A DNA stretch of 64,000 nucleotides from contig MFXH01000018.1 in assembly GCA_001788795.1 (NCBI GenBank), positions 85,963-149,962 of the forward strand. The letters run 5' to 3'. This DNA comes from Candidatus Peregrinibacteria bacterium RIFOXYA2_FULL_41_18. Its GTDB lineage: Bacteria > Patescibacteriota > Gracilibacteria > UBA1369 > UBA12470. Positions 55,201 through 64,000 of the stretch are shown piece by piece. Below the pieces are notes generated by a model. That model was not told the origin of the DNA. It saw only the letters and a list, made by a program, of their open reading frames with translations, and ran no database searches. The translations under genes were made by a program, and so were the position numbers. How positions within the stretch are numbered: the first letter of the stretch is position 1; the number at the start of each line of letters is the position of its first letter.

Positions 55201-56235
55201 TTAATACATTTCTACCTTCCCATCTTCGGTTCTTATGGGAACTTGCTTCATCCATTCCAACTCGCTCCACCAATCTTTATTATTCTTGTACCAATCGATT
55301 GTTTTTATAATACCTTCTTCAAGATTCGTTTTTGCTTTCCAATTCAGCAGCTTTTCCGCTTTTTCCGTAGATGAGATGTGACGCTCGACTTGTCCCGGCC
55401 TATCGAATATATATTTAATCATATTTTCCGGTTTGCCCAGCTGCTTCAATATTATTTTCGCTATATCCATAACGCTTACGGCCCTTTCTGTTCCTATGTT
55501 TATAACTTGTTGCCGTATACTCGAAAAATCCGGGAGATTAAGCGCTTGATCGATTGCTTCGCAATGATCTTGCACATATAACCAATCGCGCTCTGCCAAC
55601 CCTTGCCCGTGTACTGTCAAAGGCTCATCTTTCAATGCGCTTGTTATAAATCTTGGCATCATCTTTTCCAAGTGCTGATTCGGTCCGTAATTGTTAAACG
55701 GTCTTATGATCATAACCGGCAGGTCGTAAGTACACCAGTACGAATAGACGAGCCTGTCTGCTCCGGCTTTCGCCCCAGCGTAAGGCGATCTTGGATTCAA
55801 TATATGTTCCTCATCCATCAATTCTTTTTCCGCAGTCCCATAAACTTCCGATGTTGAAATGTGTATGAATCTTTCTACCGTGTTCTTATGTTTGGTAAGC
55901 GCATTCATCATCGTTTGAGTACCGATCACATCAGTTTCGAAGAATTTGCTGTCGTCGTAAATCGACCTCGCGACATGGCTTTCGGCGGCAAAATGCACTA
56001 TTAAATCAGCTCTTTTCGTAAGCGAATCCACAAGATCTGCGTTTGTCACCGACCCATGCCAAAACTCATATCTTTTTGAGTTTTTTATTTGTTCGGGAAT
56101 GTTGTTTTGATTGCCGGCATAAGTGAGGGCATCAAGTACGAGAAAATGATAATCAGGATATCTATCGAACATGTATTTCAGAAAATTACTCCCTATAAAT
56201 CCCGCCGCGCCAGTTAATAAAACTTTTTTTTTCAT
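55201..56235 (-). CDS. dTDP-glucose 4,6-dehydratase-like SDR
   Basis: VLLTGAAGFIGSNFLKYMFDRYPDYHFLVLDALTYAGNQNNI; FAAESHVARSI; SPYAGAKAGADRLVYSYWCTYDLPVMIIRPFNNYGPNQH. Confidence 0.9.
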   Translation of the reverse strand: MKKKVLLTGAAGFIGSNFLKYMFDRYPDYHFLVLDALTYAGNQNNIPEQIKNSKRYEFWHGSVTNADLVDSLTKRADLIVHFAAESHVARSIYDDSKFFETDVIGTQTMMNALTKHKNTVERFIHISTSEVYGTAEKELMDEEHILNPRSPYAGAKAGADRLVYSYWCTYDLPVMIIRPFNNYGPNQHLEKMMPRFITSALKDEPLTVHGQGLAERDWLYVQDHCEAIDQALNLPDFSSIRQQVINIGTERAVSVMDIAKIILKQLGKPENMIKYIFDRPGQVERHISSTEKAEKLLNWKAKTNLEEGIIKTIDWYKNNKDWWSELEWMKQVPIRTEDGKVEMY

Positions 56236-56240
56236 AGTGT

Positions 56241-56936
56241 TTAAGCCTTTAAAATGCTAAGTGATTTTTTGCCACAATTAAACAGCAAGTCGATTATACT
56301 CAAATATGGCAAAAATTTCCCGTGCAATTGATTATATTCCGGATGTTTATATCCGTGATACTTAAGTTCTATGTTTTCTTTTTTGAACATTTCCTCATTC
56401 ATATATGATTTCGCGCTGTCACCGGTAAGATAGGTTGTTGCATTAAATTTTTTGCATATATTCACCAAATGTTCCGTTGAATCGTTGTAATTTGTTATCC
56501 CCAATCCCGAACTTTTTACAAACTGTACGTGTTTTATGCCGAGATATTCCGATAATTCTCTTGTTAATTCGCAATTTAAATCTGAAAGGTATTCATATTT
56601 TTCCAATAAATGGCGCTCTAATATCGGAAAAACTTCTGGGAAAAATTCCGCCGAGCGATAATTTTCTTTTATCAAACCCAAATGCGACTTCTCCCAGCAT
56701 TTGTTATCGTAATGTATTTTTATATCCTTGATAAGCGCATCATAATTGCCCTTTGCCTCTACCGGCACTGTCAGATATTTTTCTTCTCCTTTTGTCGTTT
56801 TTATTCTGTTTCGATTGCGCCAATCTCTTCTCGTATACTGCACGTCATCAAAAAAAACAAACACATCCGACTTATTTATCTGATCAAAATATCCGATCCA
56901 TGGGATGTAAGAAGGTTGTAATATTGTTACTCTCAT
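56241..56936 (-). CDS. WbqC-like family protein
   Basis: MRVTILQPSYIPWIGYFDQINKSDVFVFFDDVQYTRRDWRNRNRIKT. Confidence 0.92.
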   Translation of the reverse strand: MRVTILQPSYIPWIGYFDQINKSDVFVFFDDVQYTRRDWRNRNRIKTTKGEEKYLTVPVEAKGNYDALIKDIKIHYDNKCWEKSHLGLIKENYRSAEFFPEVFPILERHLLEKYEYLSDLNCELTRELSEYLGIKHVQFVKSSGLGITNYNDSTEHLVNICKKFNATTYLTGDSAKSYMNEEMFKKENIELKYHGYKHPEYNQLHGKFLPYLSIIDLLFNCGKKSLSILKA

Positions 56937-57553
56937 TTTTTTCTGATTAATACTGTATATTCGTACAAAGGGTAGCTGTGAATTATGTCCACGTATTTGT
57001 ATTTTTTTATCATTATTTTCAGCATTTTTCCCGGATTCATATAAAACAAATGTTTTGCTTTGAAATCTACATGACTTGTCATTAAATTGAATCCGATTCC
57101 TTTGTTTACGTTCTTGTACAGCTTATCTATTTCGCTTAATACATATGCGTACCAATTCTCGTCGCTAAAGCTGTGCTTAACCGTAAAAGTCCCACTTGCC
57201 ACACAGTAATCCGATTTCGCGTTTATATCTAATATTTTTGTCGAAAACGAGCAGTTTTTTTCTTTGGGAAATTTATTTTTGGCAAAATCCACCATCTCTT
57301 TCGACAAATCCACTCCATTATATTTTATTTTTCTGTATTTATTTTTAAGATAAATGAAATAGTCGCCTTTCCCACATCCATAATCCAATATTGAAAATTT
57401 TTCATCCATAAAAAACATATGATCGAAGCTTTTAAAACGAATTAACTGCGACTTTTTATCTTTCCAATCCACCCCCTTTGGCGTATCACCATATTCGAGG
57501 ATTTTATTGCTGTAATATTTTGCTATTATTTTTTTATCTATATTCGTTGTCAT
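56933..57553 (-). CDS. SAM-dependent methyltransferase
   Basis: FSILDYGCGKGDYFIYLKNKYRKIKYNGVDLSKEMVDFAK. Confidence 0.85.
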   Translation of the reverse strand: MTTNIDKKIIAKYYSNKILEYGDTPKGVDWKDKKSQLIRFKSFDHMFFMDEKFSILDYGCGKGDYFIYLKNKYRKIKYNGVDLSKEMVDFAKNKFPKEKNCSFSTKILDINAKSDYCVASGTFTVKHSFSDENWYAYVLSEIDKLYKNVNKGIGFNLMTSHVDFKAKHLFYMNPGKMLKIMIKKYKYVDIIHSYPLYEYTVLIRKK

Positions 57554-58473
57554 ATTTTTTCAAGCAAGGCTAATCCACAACCGGTTTTCCCATAATCATT
57601 ACCATTATATAGCATGTATTTTTGATTCCTATGCTCAAATACGCATGGATAACAAATCATTTCCGAATCCCACCCTGTCGAAGAAACATCTATCCCCACT
57701 TGATTATCTTTCCTTATCCATTGCAATCCATTTTTTGATTCCGCATATCCGGCCCTATATGTATTTTTACCTCCGCGATAGCAATACCACATTTTGTATA
57801 AGCCATCTTCTTTATAAACCACTGGGCGAGCAATTGCGTATTCTTGTTTCTTATAAAAAATACAATCTATATTTTTTGGTGTCCATTTTAAACCGTCACG
57901 TGATTCGGCATATTTGATATGATAATAATGTTTTGAAGGCCAATCTTTTTTATTGAGTTGCCATCCTATACATGAGACATACCACATTCTCCAAATGTTG
58001 TTTTCTTTTATCACGAAAGGAGAAGCTGTCATAAAAGGATCATTTTCGCTTCTGTCCAGTATGGGAATTTGCGAGTATTTTTTGTAAGTTTTGCCATTAT
58101 CTTCACTAACAGCCAGACCTATATAAAAAGCGAACGGTGTCTTAACTTTTTGAGTCCACCCCGTATAGTACATATATTTCTTATCGCCATTGTTTACAAT
58201 ACAAGAAGGCATTGCGCCACAATCATCAAAACAACCCGGCTTGCCTATGTCTATCGTAGGTGTTTTGCTCCAGGAGATAATCTCATGAGGGTTTTTGATG
58301 TCCAGCAAAACGTATCCTCCGCGAGAGTAATTGTTTTTATCACGACCGGCGAAATGAATTTTAAAGATATCTCCTTCCACATGTTCCTGGAAAGGATTTT
58401 GGATATTGGTTTTTATCCATTTGTATTTTCCGGGTTCTATAATCCGTCCTAATTTAATCCAGTTGAATTTCAA
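57550..58473 (-). CDS. five-bladed beta-propeller glycosidase-like protein (GH43/GH130-like)
   Basis: Repeated blades KKYMYYTGW, WRMWYVSC, LYKMWYCYRGG, KYMLYNGNDYG. Confidence 0.75.
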   Translation of the reverse strand: MKFNWIKLGRIIEPGKYKWIKTNIQNPFQEHVEGDIFKIHFAGRDKNNYSRGGYVLLDIKNPHEIISWSKTPTIDIGKPGCFDDCGAMPSCIVNNGDKKYMYYTGWTQKVKTPFAFYIGLAVSEDNGKTYKKYSQIPILDRSENDPFMTASPFVIKENNIWRMWYVSCIGWQLNKKDWPSKHYYHIKYAESRDGLKWTPKNIDCIFYKKQEYAIARPVVYKEDGLYKMWYCYRGGKNTYRAGYAESKNGLQWIRKDNQVGIDVSSTGWDSEMICYPCVFEHRNQKYMLYNGNDYGKTGCGLALLEKI

Positions 58474-58483
58474 ATAAAATCAG

Positions 58484-59155
58484 TTAAATATTCATAAAAG
58501 CACTAAACTTCTCGCTATCCATAGGGTATGGCTTAGTAGGTTGAGCTATATATACGGATTTATCTTTGGTATTGTTTAAAATTAAAGCCCCTGCACCGAT
58601 AAGGCATTCTTTTCCGATTTGAATATGATCGCGAAGTGTTGCATTAACACCTATGAAACTTGATTCTCCAATCTTCACTCCTCCACTAACCACCACATGT
58701 GACGAAATCCATGCATGATCTCCTATTTCCACGTCATGTCCAAAATGATTTCCGCTCCAGATAACCACATCATTGCCAATCTTTATATTCGACTGGAACA
58801 CTTGATTCTCCAATATAAAACAATTGTCTCCCATCTTTGTATCTCCGTATTGAATCGATTTAGAACTTACGAAACTTATCAATTTATATCCTTTTCCCTT
58901 TGCCTCTTTGTATTTTTTCTGACGAATAGCATTTAATTTCGCATAACCCACGGCTACGAACATGTCGTATTCGCTTGGTGGATATTTTTTTTCAACATCT
59001 TCAAATGGTACAACCGGCAAACCAAGAAATTTATCTTCTTTTATATATTCTTTATCGCTTGTGAAAGCTACTATCTGGTGATCGCTATCGTGTGTCAGAT
59101 AAAAATGGACCATTTCTCCCATCTTGCCTGTCCCGAATATGATTATTTTTTTCAT
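58484..59155 (-). CDS. NeuD/PglD-like sugar acyltransferase
   Basis: Rossmann-like N-term IIIFGTGKMGEMVHFYL then hexapeptide repeats, GKECLIGAGALILNNTKDKSVYIAQPTKPYP. Confidence 0.88.
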   Translation of the reverse strand: MKKIIIFGTGKMGEMVHFYLTHDSDHQIVAFTSDKEYIKEDKFLGLPVVPFEDVEKKYPPSEYDMFVAVGYAKLNAIRQKKYKEAKGKGYKLISFVSSKSIQYGDTKMGDNCFILENQVFQSNIKIGNDVVIWSGNHFGHDVEIGDHAWISSHVVVSGGVKIGESSFIGVNATLRDHIQIGKECLIGAGALILNNTKDKSVYIAQPTKPYPMDSEKFSAFMNI

Positions 59156-59288
59156 AAGTTTTTTCGGGTTAGTTTAGATAAATTTTACGGAATCTGCCAG
59201 TTTTTTTGCAATTACAGATACAATTGCATTTAAGCACCAATTTCGATTTGTTGTATAAACGTTTTTCTGCGCTGATAAATCATATTTG

Positions 59289-59630
59289 TTAATTAATTAT
59301 CAATGCTTGCGCCATTGCGATTTCTCTTGAATGAGACAGGCTTATTTTACACTTAAACTTGTGTTTTCGCCCTATGAGATTCACTTCCGGCTTTCCATTG
59401 GTTCCGTTTATGATTTCTATTTTATTGAAAGGCACGCTCTCGCCATAGCACATCAAGGCTTTTAAAACCGCTTCTTTCGCCGCAAACCTAACCGCAAAGT
59501 GCTGTGCGTGCGAACGTCTGGATATGCAATATTCCACCTCTTTTTTTGTAAATATTTTCGCAAGCAATCGCTTGTTTTTTTCTATTCCTTTGAATCTGCA
59601 AATATCAACGCAATCTATTCCGATTTCCAT
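59289..59630 (-). CDS. acpS: holo-[acyl-carrier-protein] synthase (phosphopantetheinyl transferase)
   Basis: MEIGIDCVDICRF and VRFAAKEAVLKAL. Confidence 0.93.
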   Translation of the reverse strand: MEIGIDCVDICRFKGIEKNKRLLAKIFTKKEVEYCISRRSHAQHFAVRFAAKEAVLKALMCYGESVPFNKIEIINGTNGKPEVNLIGRKHKFKCKISLSHSREIAMAQALIIN

Positions 59631-59632
59631 TT

Positions 59633-60358
59633 TTACATTGTTAAGCCACCATCAAGCTGGAGAATTTTACCGTGAAAGAAGTCGTTTTTTATTATAAAAA
59701 TTATTCCATCCGCAATTTCCTCCGGCTTTGCCATGCGTCTAAGCGGTGTGCGTTTCTCCCAATCGCTCTTTATCTTCTCGTTCATGGAATATTGCGCGAT
59801 TTTTGTAAGCGTAAATCCCGGCGCAATTCCTGCGACCCGTATCCCAAGCAGGTTCAATTCATTTGCCCATGTTTTGGTTAGAGCATCTATCCCGGCTTTT
59901 GCGGCAGCGTATGCTGACTGGCCCGGATTCCCATTTGCAACGATCGAGCTGACATTCACTACGACTCCTTTTGTTCTTTTTTGAAACATTTTTTCCACGA
60001 CCTCTCTCGTCATATAAAAAACTGACGTCAGGTTGGTCGCAAGTATTTTGTTCCATATCTCAATGTCATGTTTTTTCAACTGTCCGAAAATACTCAATAG
60101 CGGCGCGTCTTTCACTATTCCAGCATTGTTTACCAATGCATCTATACTTCCGTTGTCGCCAAAGAACTTTTCAACTTGCGCTTCTACATTTTGCAGATCG
60201 CTTACGTCGCATTTGTAGAATTTCGCCCCTTGAAAATCCGGTTCGTTTATATCAAAAACTCCGACATTCGCACCCTCTTCGATCAATTTTGTCGCAAGTG
60301 CTTTTCCTATCCCACTTGCGCCTCCTGTTACGATTATATTTTTACCTTTTATGTCCAT
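59633..60358 (-). CDS. 3-oxoacyl-ACP reductase-like SDR
   Basis: NIIVTGGASGIGKALA; NVSSIVANGNPGQSAYAAAKAGIDALTKTWANEL; LQLDGGL. Confidence 0.9.
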   Translation of the reverse strand: MDIKGKNIIVTGGASGIGKALATKLIEEGANVGVFDINEPDFQGAKFYKCDVSDLQNVEAQVEKFFGDNGSIDALVNNAGIVKDAPLLSIFGQLKKHDIEIWNKILATNLTSVFYMTREVVEKMFQKRTKGVVVNVSSIVANGNPGQSAYAAAKAGIDALTKTWANELNLLGIRVAGIAPGFTLTKIAQYSMNEKIKSDWEKRTPLRRMAKPEEIADGIIFIIKNDFFHGKILQLDGGLTM

Positions 60359-60361
60359 TGT

Positions 60362-60595
60362 TTAATTTTTTACATTCTGGGATTCTAGAATTTTTTTTAT
60401 ATCACCGAAGCTTGTCATTTTCATTAGATTATCCGTATCTATACTTATACCAAATCTCTCTTCTATCATTGCTATCAGCTGAAGATGGCTTAGCGAATCC
60501 CATGCCTCCATATTGTTCATTCCTGAATCATCGTTTATTTCTTCTCTTTTTACGCCGAATATTTCGGCCATGATTTCTTTCAGTTTTTCTTCCAT
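60362..60595 (-). CDS. acyl carrier protein
   Basis: AWDSLSHLQLIAMIEERFGISI, phosphopantetheine Ser in DSL. Confidence 0.9.
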   Translation of the reverse strand: MEEKLKEIMAEIFGVKREEINDDSGMNNMEAWDSLSHLQLIAMIEERFGISIDTDNLMKMTSFGDIKKILESQNVKN

Positions 60596-62149
60596 TTATG
60601 TGTAATTTTTGATATAAAATTCTTTGAGTATGCGGTAAAGTACTTTTTTGGTCGGTCCTTTTGGTATTTCATCCGTAATTATTATCTTTTTTGCTTGTTT
60701 GTATTGGGCTATTTTCCCCTTGCAAAAAACCTTAAGCTCTTCTTCGGTTGCTGTAAGATTATCATGCAGCTTAACAAATGCGCAAATATCTTCTCCAAGC
60801 AGTTTATCTGGAATGCCTATAACTGCACTTTCTGCAACAGCCGGATGTCTAAACAAAACATTTTCCAGTTCGGCCGGATAAATATTTTCACCTCCTTTTA
60901 TAATTAAGAAATCTTTTCTCGTCTTGAAATAGAAATAATTGTTTGCATCCCTGTATCCATAATCTCCGGAATGAAACCATCCGTTGCGAAAAGCTTTTTT
61001 ATTTTTCTCTTCCAATCCAAGATATTCTTTTGCCACATTCAATCCTCTGATACATATCTCTCCTTCTTGATTCGGACCGAGTTCGTTATCCAAGTCATCA
61101 ACTATAGTCATTTCATTAACAGGCAGCGGTCTGCCTACAGATCCTTGTCTCCTGTTATCTGCCGGATAATCATTGAAACATGCAAATGATGTCGTTTCTG
61201 TTAGTCCGAATCCTTCGAAAATCGGGACCTTGAATCTTTTTTCGAAATCCTTTTGTACGCTAGGTATAAGTATTTGCCCTCCGCAAAATATTCCTTGCAT
61301 AGTACTATCCGTTCTTTCTATCTTCAAGCTTAGCAGAATCGATAGAATTGATGGCATTACGCTTGTCCAATTTATTTCATATTTTTCCGCGAGCCCCCAA
61401 AAAGACATCAAGCTCGCTTTTCCTTTCACTATCACTGTCGATCCTCCAGTGTATAACGGATTCAGTAGCGTCATTACCTGTCCGTTGTTATGAAATAACG
61501 GAAGTATGCATAACGTCCTTGTGTTCTCAGTAAATTTAAACCACCCCGACACCGCACAAGCATCCGCCAGCAAGTTAAGATGCGTAAGGACAACTCCTTT
61601 AGGGTTGCCCGTTGTCCCAGAAGTGTAAATTATCACAGCTTCATCGTACAATTCTATGTTCGGAAGATTCACGGATTCTTTTTGAGGTTTCTTCAAGTCT
61701 TCCGTGTTTACGAACGCGACTTCGTTAAATCGCATATCGGATATCTTATGCTCGTATAGAGGATCATAAAAAACATATTTCGATCCGCTGTTTTTTATTA
61801 TGAATTCCATCTCCGGCGGAGATAAGTCCTGATTAATCGGAACTATTACGATTCCACTCATCAATCCGGCAAAATAAAAGCATACGAATTCCGACGAATT
61901 TGGAATAATTAAACTTATTCTATCCCCTTTTTTAAGATCTTTGGATTTGAGATAATTAACAGTTTCGAATATGCGCGATTGTAATTGCTTGTAAGTATAA
62001 ATTTCTTCATCTTTTCCAGGACAGAATAAAAATTCTTTGTTCGGCGAAGATTGTGCATGCGAATTAAAAAGATCTCCTACGTTTTTATACCGAATCGGCA
62101 TGTCGGTTTTTATACGTTGATGCGCCGGTATTTTCGCCGGATCAATCAT
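60596..62149 (-). CDS. AMP-dependent acyl-CoA/acyl-ACP ligase
   Basis: IIYTSGTTGNPKGVVLTH; GFGLTETTSF; GWFHSGDYGYRDANNYFYFKTRKDFLIIKGGENIYPAELE; PKGPTKKVLYR. Confidence 0.94.
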   Translation of the reverse strand: MIDPAKIPAHQRIKTDMPIRYKNVGDLFNSHAQSSPNKEFLFCPGKDEEIYTYKQLQSRIFETVNYLKSKDLKKGDRISLIIPNSSEFVCFYFAGLMSGIVIVPINQDLSPPEMEFIIKNSGSKYVFYDPLYEHKISDMRFNEVAFVNTEDLKKPQKESVNLPNIELYDEAVIIYTSGTTGNPKGVVLTHLNLLADACAVSGWFKFTENTRTLCILPLFHNNGQVMTLLNPLYTGGSTVIVKGKASLMSFWGLAEKYEINWTSVMPSILSILLSLKIERTDSTMQGIFCGGQILIPSVQKDFEKRFKVPIFEGFGLTETTSFACFNDYPADNRRQGSVGRPLPVNEMTIVDDLDNELGPNQEGEICIRGLNVAKEYLGLEEKNKKAFRNGWFHSGDYGYRDANNYFYFKTRKDFLIIKGGENIYPAELENVLFRHPAVAESAVIGIPDKLLGEDICAFVKLHDNLTATEEELKVFCKGKIAQYKQAKKIIITDEIPKGPTKKVLYRILKEFYIKNYT

Positions 62150-62385
62150 TTATTTATATAGTAAGATATTATTTCCGTCATGCCCTTAACAGATGTCATC
62201 TTAAGAGATTTTTGAAATTCAATTTCTATGCCGAAAGTTTTTTCTACCGCAACCAACAGTTGAAGGTGCTTGAGAGAATCCCACTCCGGAACGACCTCCA
62301 TCGACAAATCCTCGTTGAAGTTTTTTATCTCAAGAACTTCCTGAAATACTTCTTCGATTCTTTTAAGTATATATTCTTCATTCAT
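62146..62385 (-). CDS. acyl carrier protein
   Basis: EWDSLKHLQLLVAVEKTFGIEIEF with DSL Ser. Confidence 0.9.
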   Translation of the reverse strand: MNEEYILKRIEEVFQEVLEIKNFNEDLSMEVVPEWDSLKHLQLLVAVEKTFGIEIEFQKSLKMTSVKGMTEIISYYINK

Positions 62386-63304
62386 TCTCGGAAAAATGTT
62401 TAATTATTTTTTCCGCAGCAGCCATTGCCATATCTCTTCGGCATTCTTTCGTTGCCGTACCGATATGTGGAGTAATTATGCAGTTCTCCATCTTGCATAA
62501 CAGATGGTCTGCTGAAATCGGTTCGGGATCTGTAACATCCAATACCGCTCCTCTTATTTCTCCGTTTTTTAGAGCATTCAAAAGATCTTCCGTTTTTATT
62601 ATTTGTCCTCTTGAAAAATTTATTAAAATCGGACGTTTCGACATTTTCCTAATCGATTCCGCGTTTATCATCCCTCTTGTTTGCTCGGTAAGCGGAACAT
62701 GCAACGATATATAGTCCGATTCGCTAAGTAATTCTTCCAGTGTAACCGCCTTGCAGCAATCTGATACAACCGGTGATCTGTTGAAATATATCACATTCAT
62801 ACCGAATCCGAGAGCGCGCTTCGCCACAGCCATTCCTATTCTTCCAAATCCTATAATTCCAAATGTTTTACCCGTAAGCTCTTCACCAAGCAGTATTTCA
62901 GGATCCCATGCTTTCCATTTTCCTTCTCTGACAAATTCGCGTGCCGGCCAAAGTTTTCTGGCAAGTGCCAAGAATGATGCCATAGTAAGGTCGGCCGTAC
63001 TGTTCGTGACCGAATCTGGGATATTGTAAACATAAATGCCTTTTGTTTTTGCATGTTCCATATCTATGTTATCCAATCCTGATGCGTAGCTTGAGATCAC
63101 CTTAAGTTTCGGCAGCGAATCAATAACTTCTTTTGTGAATTTATCCAAAACGGTTGATAACACGGCGTCGCAATCTTTTAAGCTTCTTATCAGCTCGTCT
63201 TGCGTTAATGTTTCGTTTTTATCGTTCAGGCTAACCTCAAAATGCTCTTTCAATATCGTCCTGGCGATTTCCGGCATTCTTCTTGTGATGAAAACTTTTT
63301 TCAT
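62378..63304 (-). CDS. D-isomer-specific 2-hydroxyacid dehydrogenase
   Basis: GKTFGIIGFGRIGMAVAKRALGFGMNVIYF; LINFSRGQIIKTEDLLNAL; NCIITPHIGTATKE. Confidence 0.93.
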   Translation of the reverse strand: MKKVFITRRMPEIARTILKEHFEVSLNDKNETLTQDELIRSLKDCDAVLSTVLDKFTKEVIDSLPKLKVISSYASGLDNIDMEHAKTKGIYVYNIPDSVTNSTADLTMASFLALARKLWPAREFVREGKWKAWDPEILLGEELTGKTFGIIGFGRIGMAVAKRALGFGMNVIYFNRSPVVSDCCKAVTLEELLSESDYISLHVPLTEQTRGMINAESIRKMSKRPILINFSRGQIIKTEDLLNALKNGEIRGAVLDVTDPEPISADHLLCKMENCIITPHIGTATKECRRDMAMAAAEKIIKHFSENE

Positions 63305-63996
63305 TTTTTTATTACTTTGCTTATTTTTTCTATTCCTTTCTCTATCAAGTCGCTATTTTTCACAAGCGGACCATAGCAAAGCCTTACCCCTTCTATCAGT
63401 GTTCTCCCGAACCCCCATCCTGGAACCAAAAGCACTCCCTGTTGCTTAATCGTTTCTTCCACGAATTTCGCTCCGTCCATATCTGTTTTCAATACTGTAT
63501 ATAATCCTCCTTGCGGTTGCAGACGAGGGATTCCCAGATATTTATCTATTGCTTTTATTGTAATGTCAGCAGCCTGTTTGTAAGCATTTTTTGCAGATTC
63601 TATATAGGGTTTCATTTCGTTTTTTGCAATCGCATCATTTATATATTTCGCCAGAGCCATTTCGTGCAGCATATCTGGGCATAAAATCGACGAACCTTGT
63701 ATGCTTTCCATTGCTTCGACCACAAATTCCGGTGCGAAAATCCATCCCAACCTTCTTCCCAATCCCCTGCACCATTTCGAATTCGAATGTATGGAAATAA
63801 AATTATCGTTATGGCTCCATGAAAAATATTTCGGATACTCCTCGAAAACAAGATGCTTATATGCGAAATCAATAATCAAAAAACTACCTATCTCTTCCGC
63901 CGCTTTCAATCCGGCTTCTATAAATTTATCCGACAATATTTGAGATGTCGGATTATCCGGAGACGTTAGCAATATCACTTTCGGTTTATGCTCCAA
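63301..63996 (-). CDS. class I/II PLP-dependent aminotransferase, probably truncated by the window edge
   Basis: LLTSPDNPTSQ; FLIIDFAYKHLVF; SNSKWCRGLGRRLGWIFAP; real start probably lies beyond 64000. Confidence 0.88.
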   Translation of the reverse strand: MEHKPKVILLTSPDNPTSQILSDKFIEAGLKAAEEIGSFLIIDFAYKHLVFEEYPKYFSWSHNDNFISIHSNSKWCRGLGRRLGWIFAPEFVVEAMESIQGSSILCPDMLHEMALAKYINDAIAKNEMKPYIESAKNAYKQAADITIKAIDKYLGIPRLQPQGGLYTVLKTDMDGAKFVEETIKQQGVLLVPGWGFGRTLIEGVRLCYGPLVKNSDLIEKGIEKISKVIKK

Positions 63997-64000
63997 TATA

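Noticed and set aside
59207-59228. TGCAATT...AATTGCA inverted repeat before acpS as an operator
   Set aside because: Only a 7-nt AT-rich stem, single occurrence; could be chance.
59971-60573. 200-aa plus-strand ORF opposite the SDR/ACP genes
   Set aside because: Leu/Ser/Phe-rich shadow ORF over conserved minus-strand genes.
1-64000. Recoded genome (TGA or TAG reassigned)
   Set aside because: TAA, TAG and TGA all end recognisable genes at expected places and conserved ORFs have no internal stops.

Overview
64 kb bacterial chromosomal window, AT-rich and densely coding, read with the standard code (TGA acts as a stop). No tRNA, rRNA, CRISPR array or transposase was recognised. Left part (about 0-27 kb): housekeeping and envelope genes (nucleoside deaminase, a short AlaRS, MiaB, LemA/PH-domain cassette, MurG, FtsW, LspA, AroE, SPFH protein, MscS channel, NAD(P)HX dehydratase, DUF1385), a TraG/VirB4-like ATPase and several unknown proteins. 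Right part (about 26-64 kb): a very large surface-glycan locus with many GT4/GT2 glycosyltransferases, SDR sugar epimerases/dehydratases, Ugd, Gmd, RmlB-like, three DegT-like PLP enzymes (one with the catalytic Lys replaced by His), a Wzx-like flippase, GtrA and methyltransferases. It ends in a compact acyl-carrier-protein cassette (AcpS, two ACPs, AMP-ligase, KR-like SDR, 2-hydroxyacid dehydrogenase, aminotransferase, NeuD-like and WbqC-like proteins). The most unusual signal outside the genes is a set of short degenerate tandem arrays with 7-nt or 9-nt periods. They sit at gene ends and starts and also inside coding sequences, and resemble the heptanucleotide STRR repeats of cyanobacteria. 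Translation starts mostly lack a Shine-Dalgarno motif. Gene content suggests a Patescibacteria/CPR-like organism, but this is inference only.
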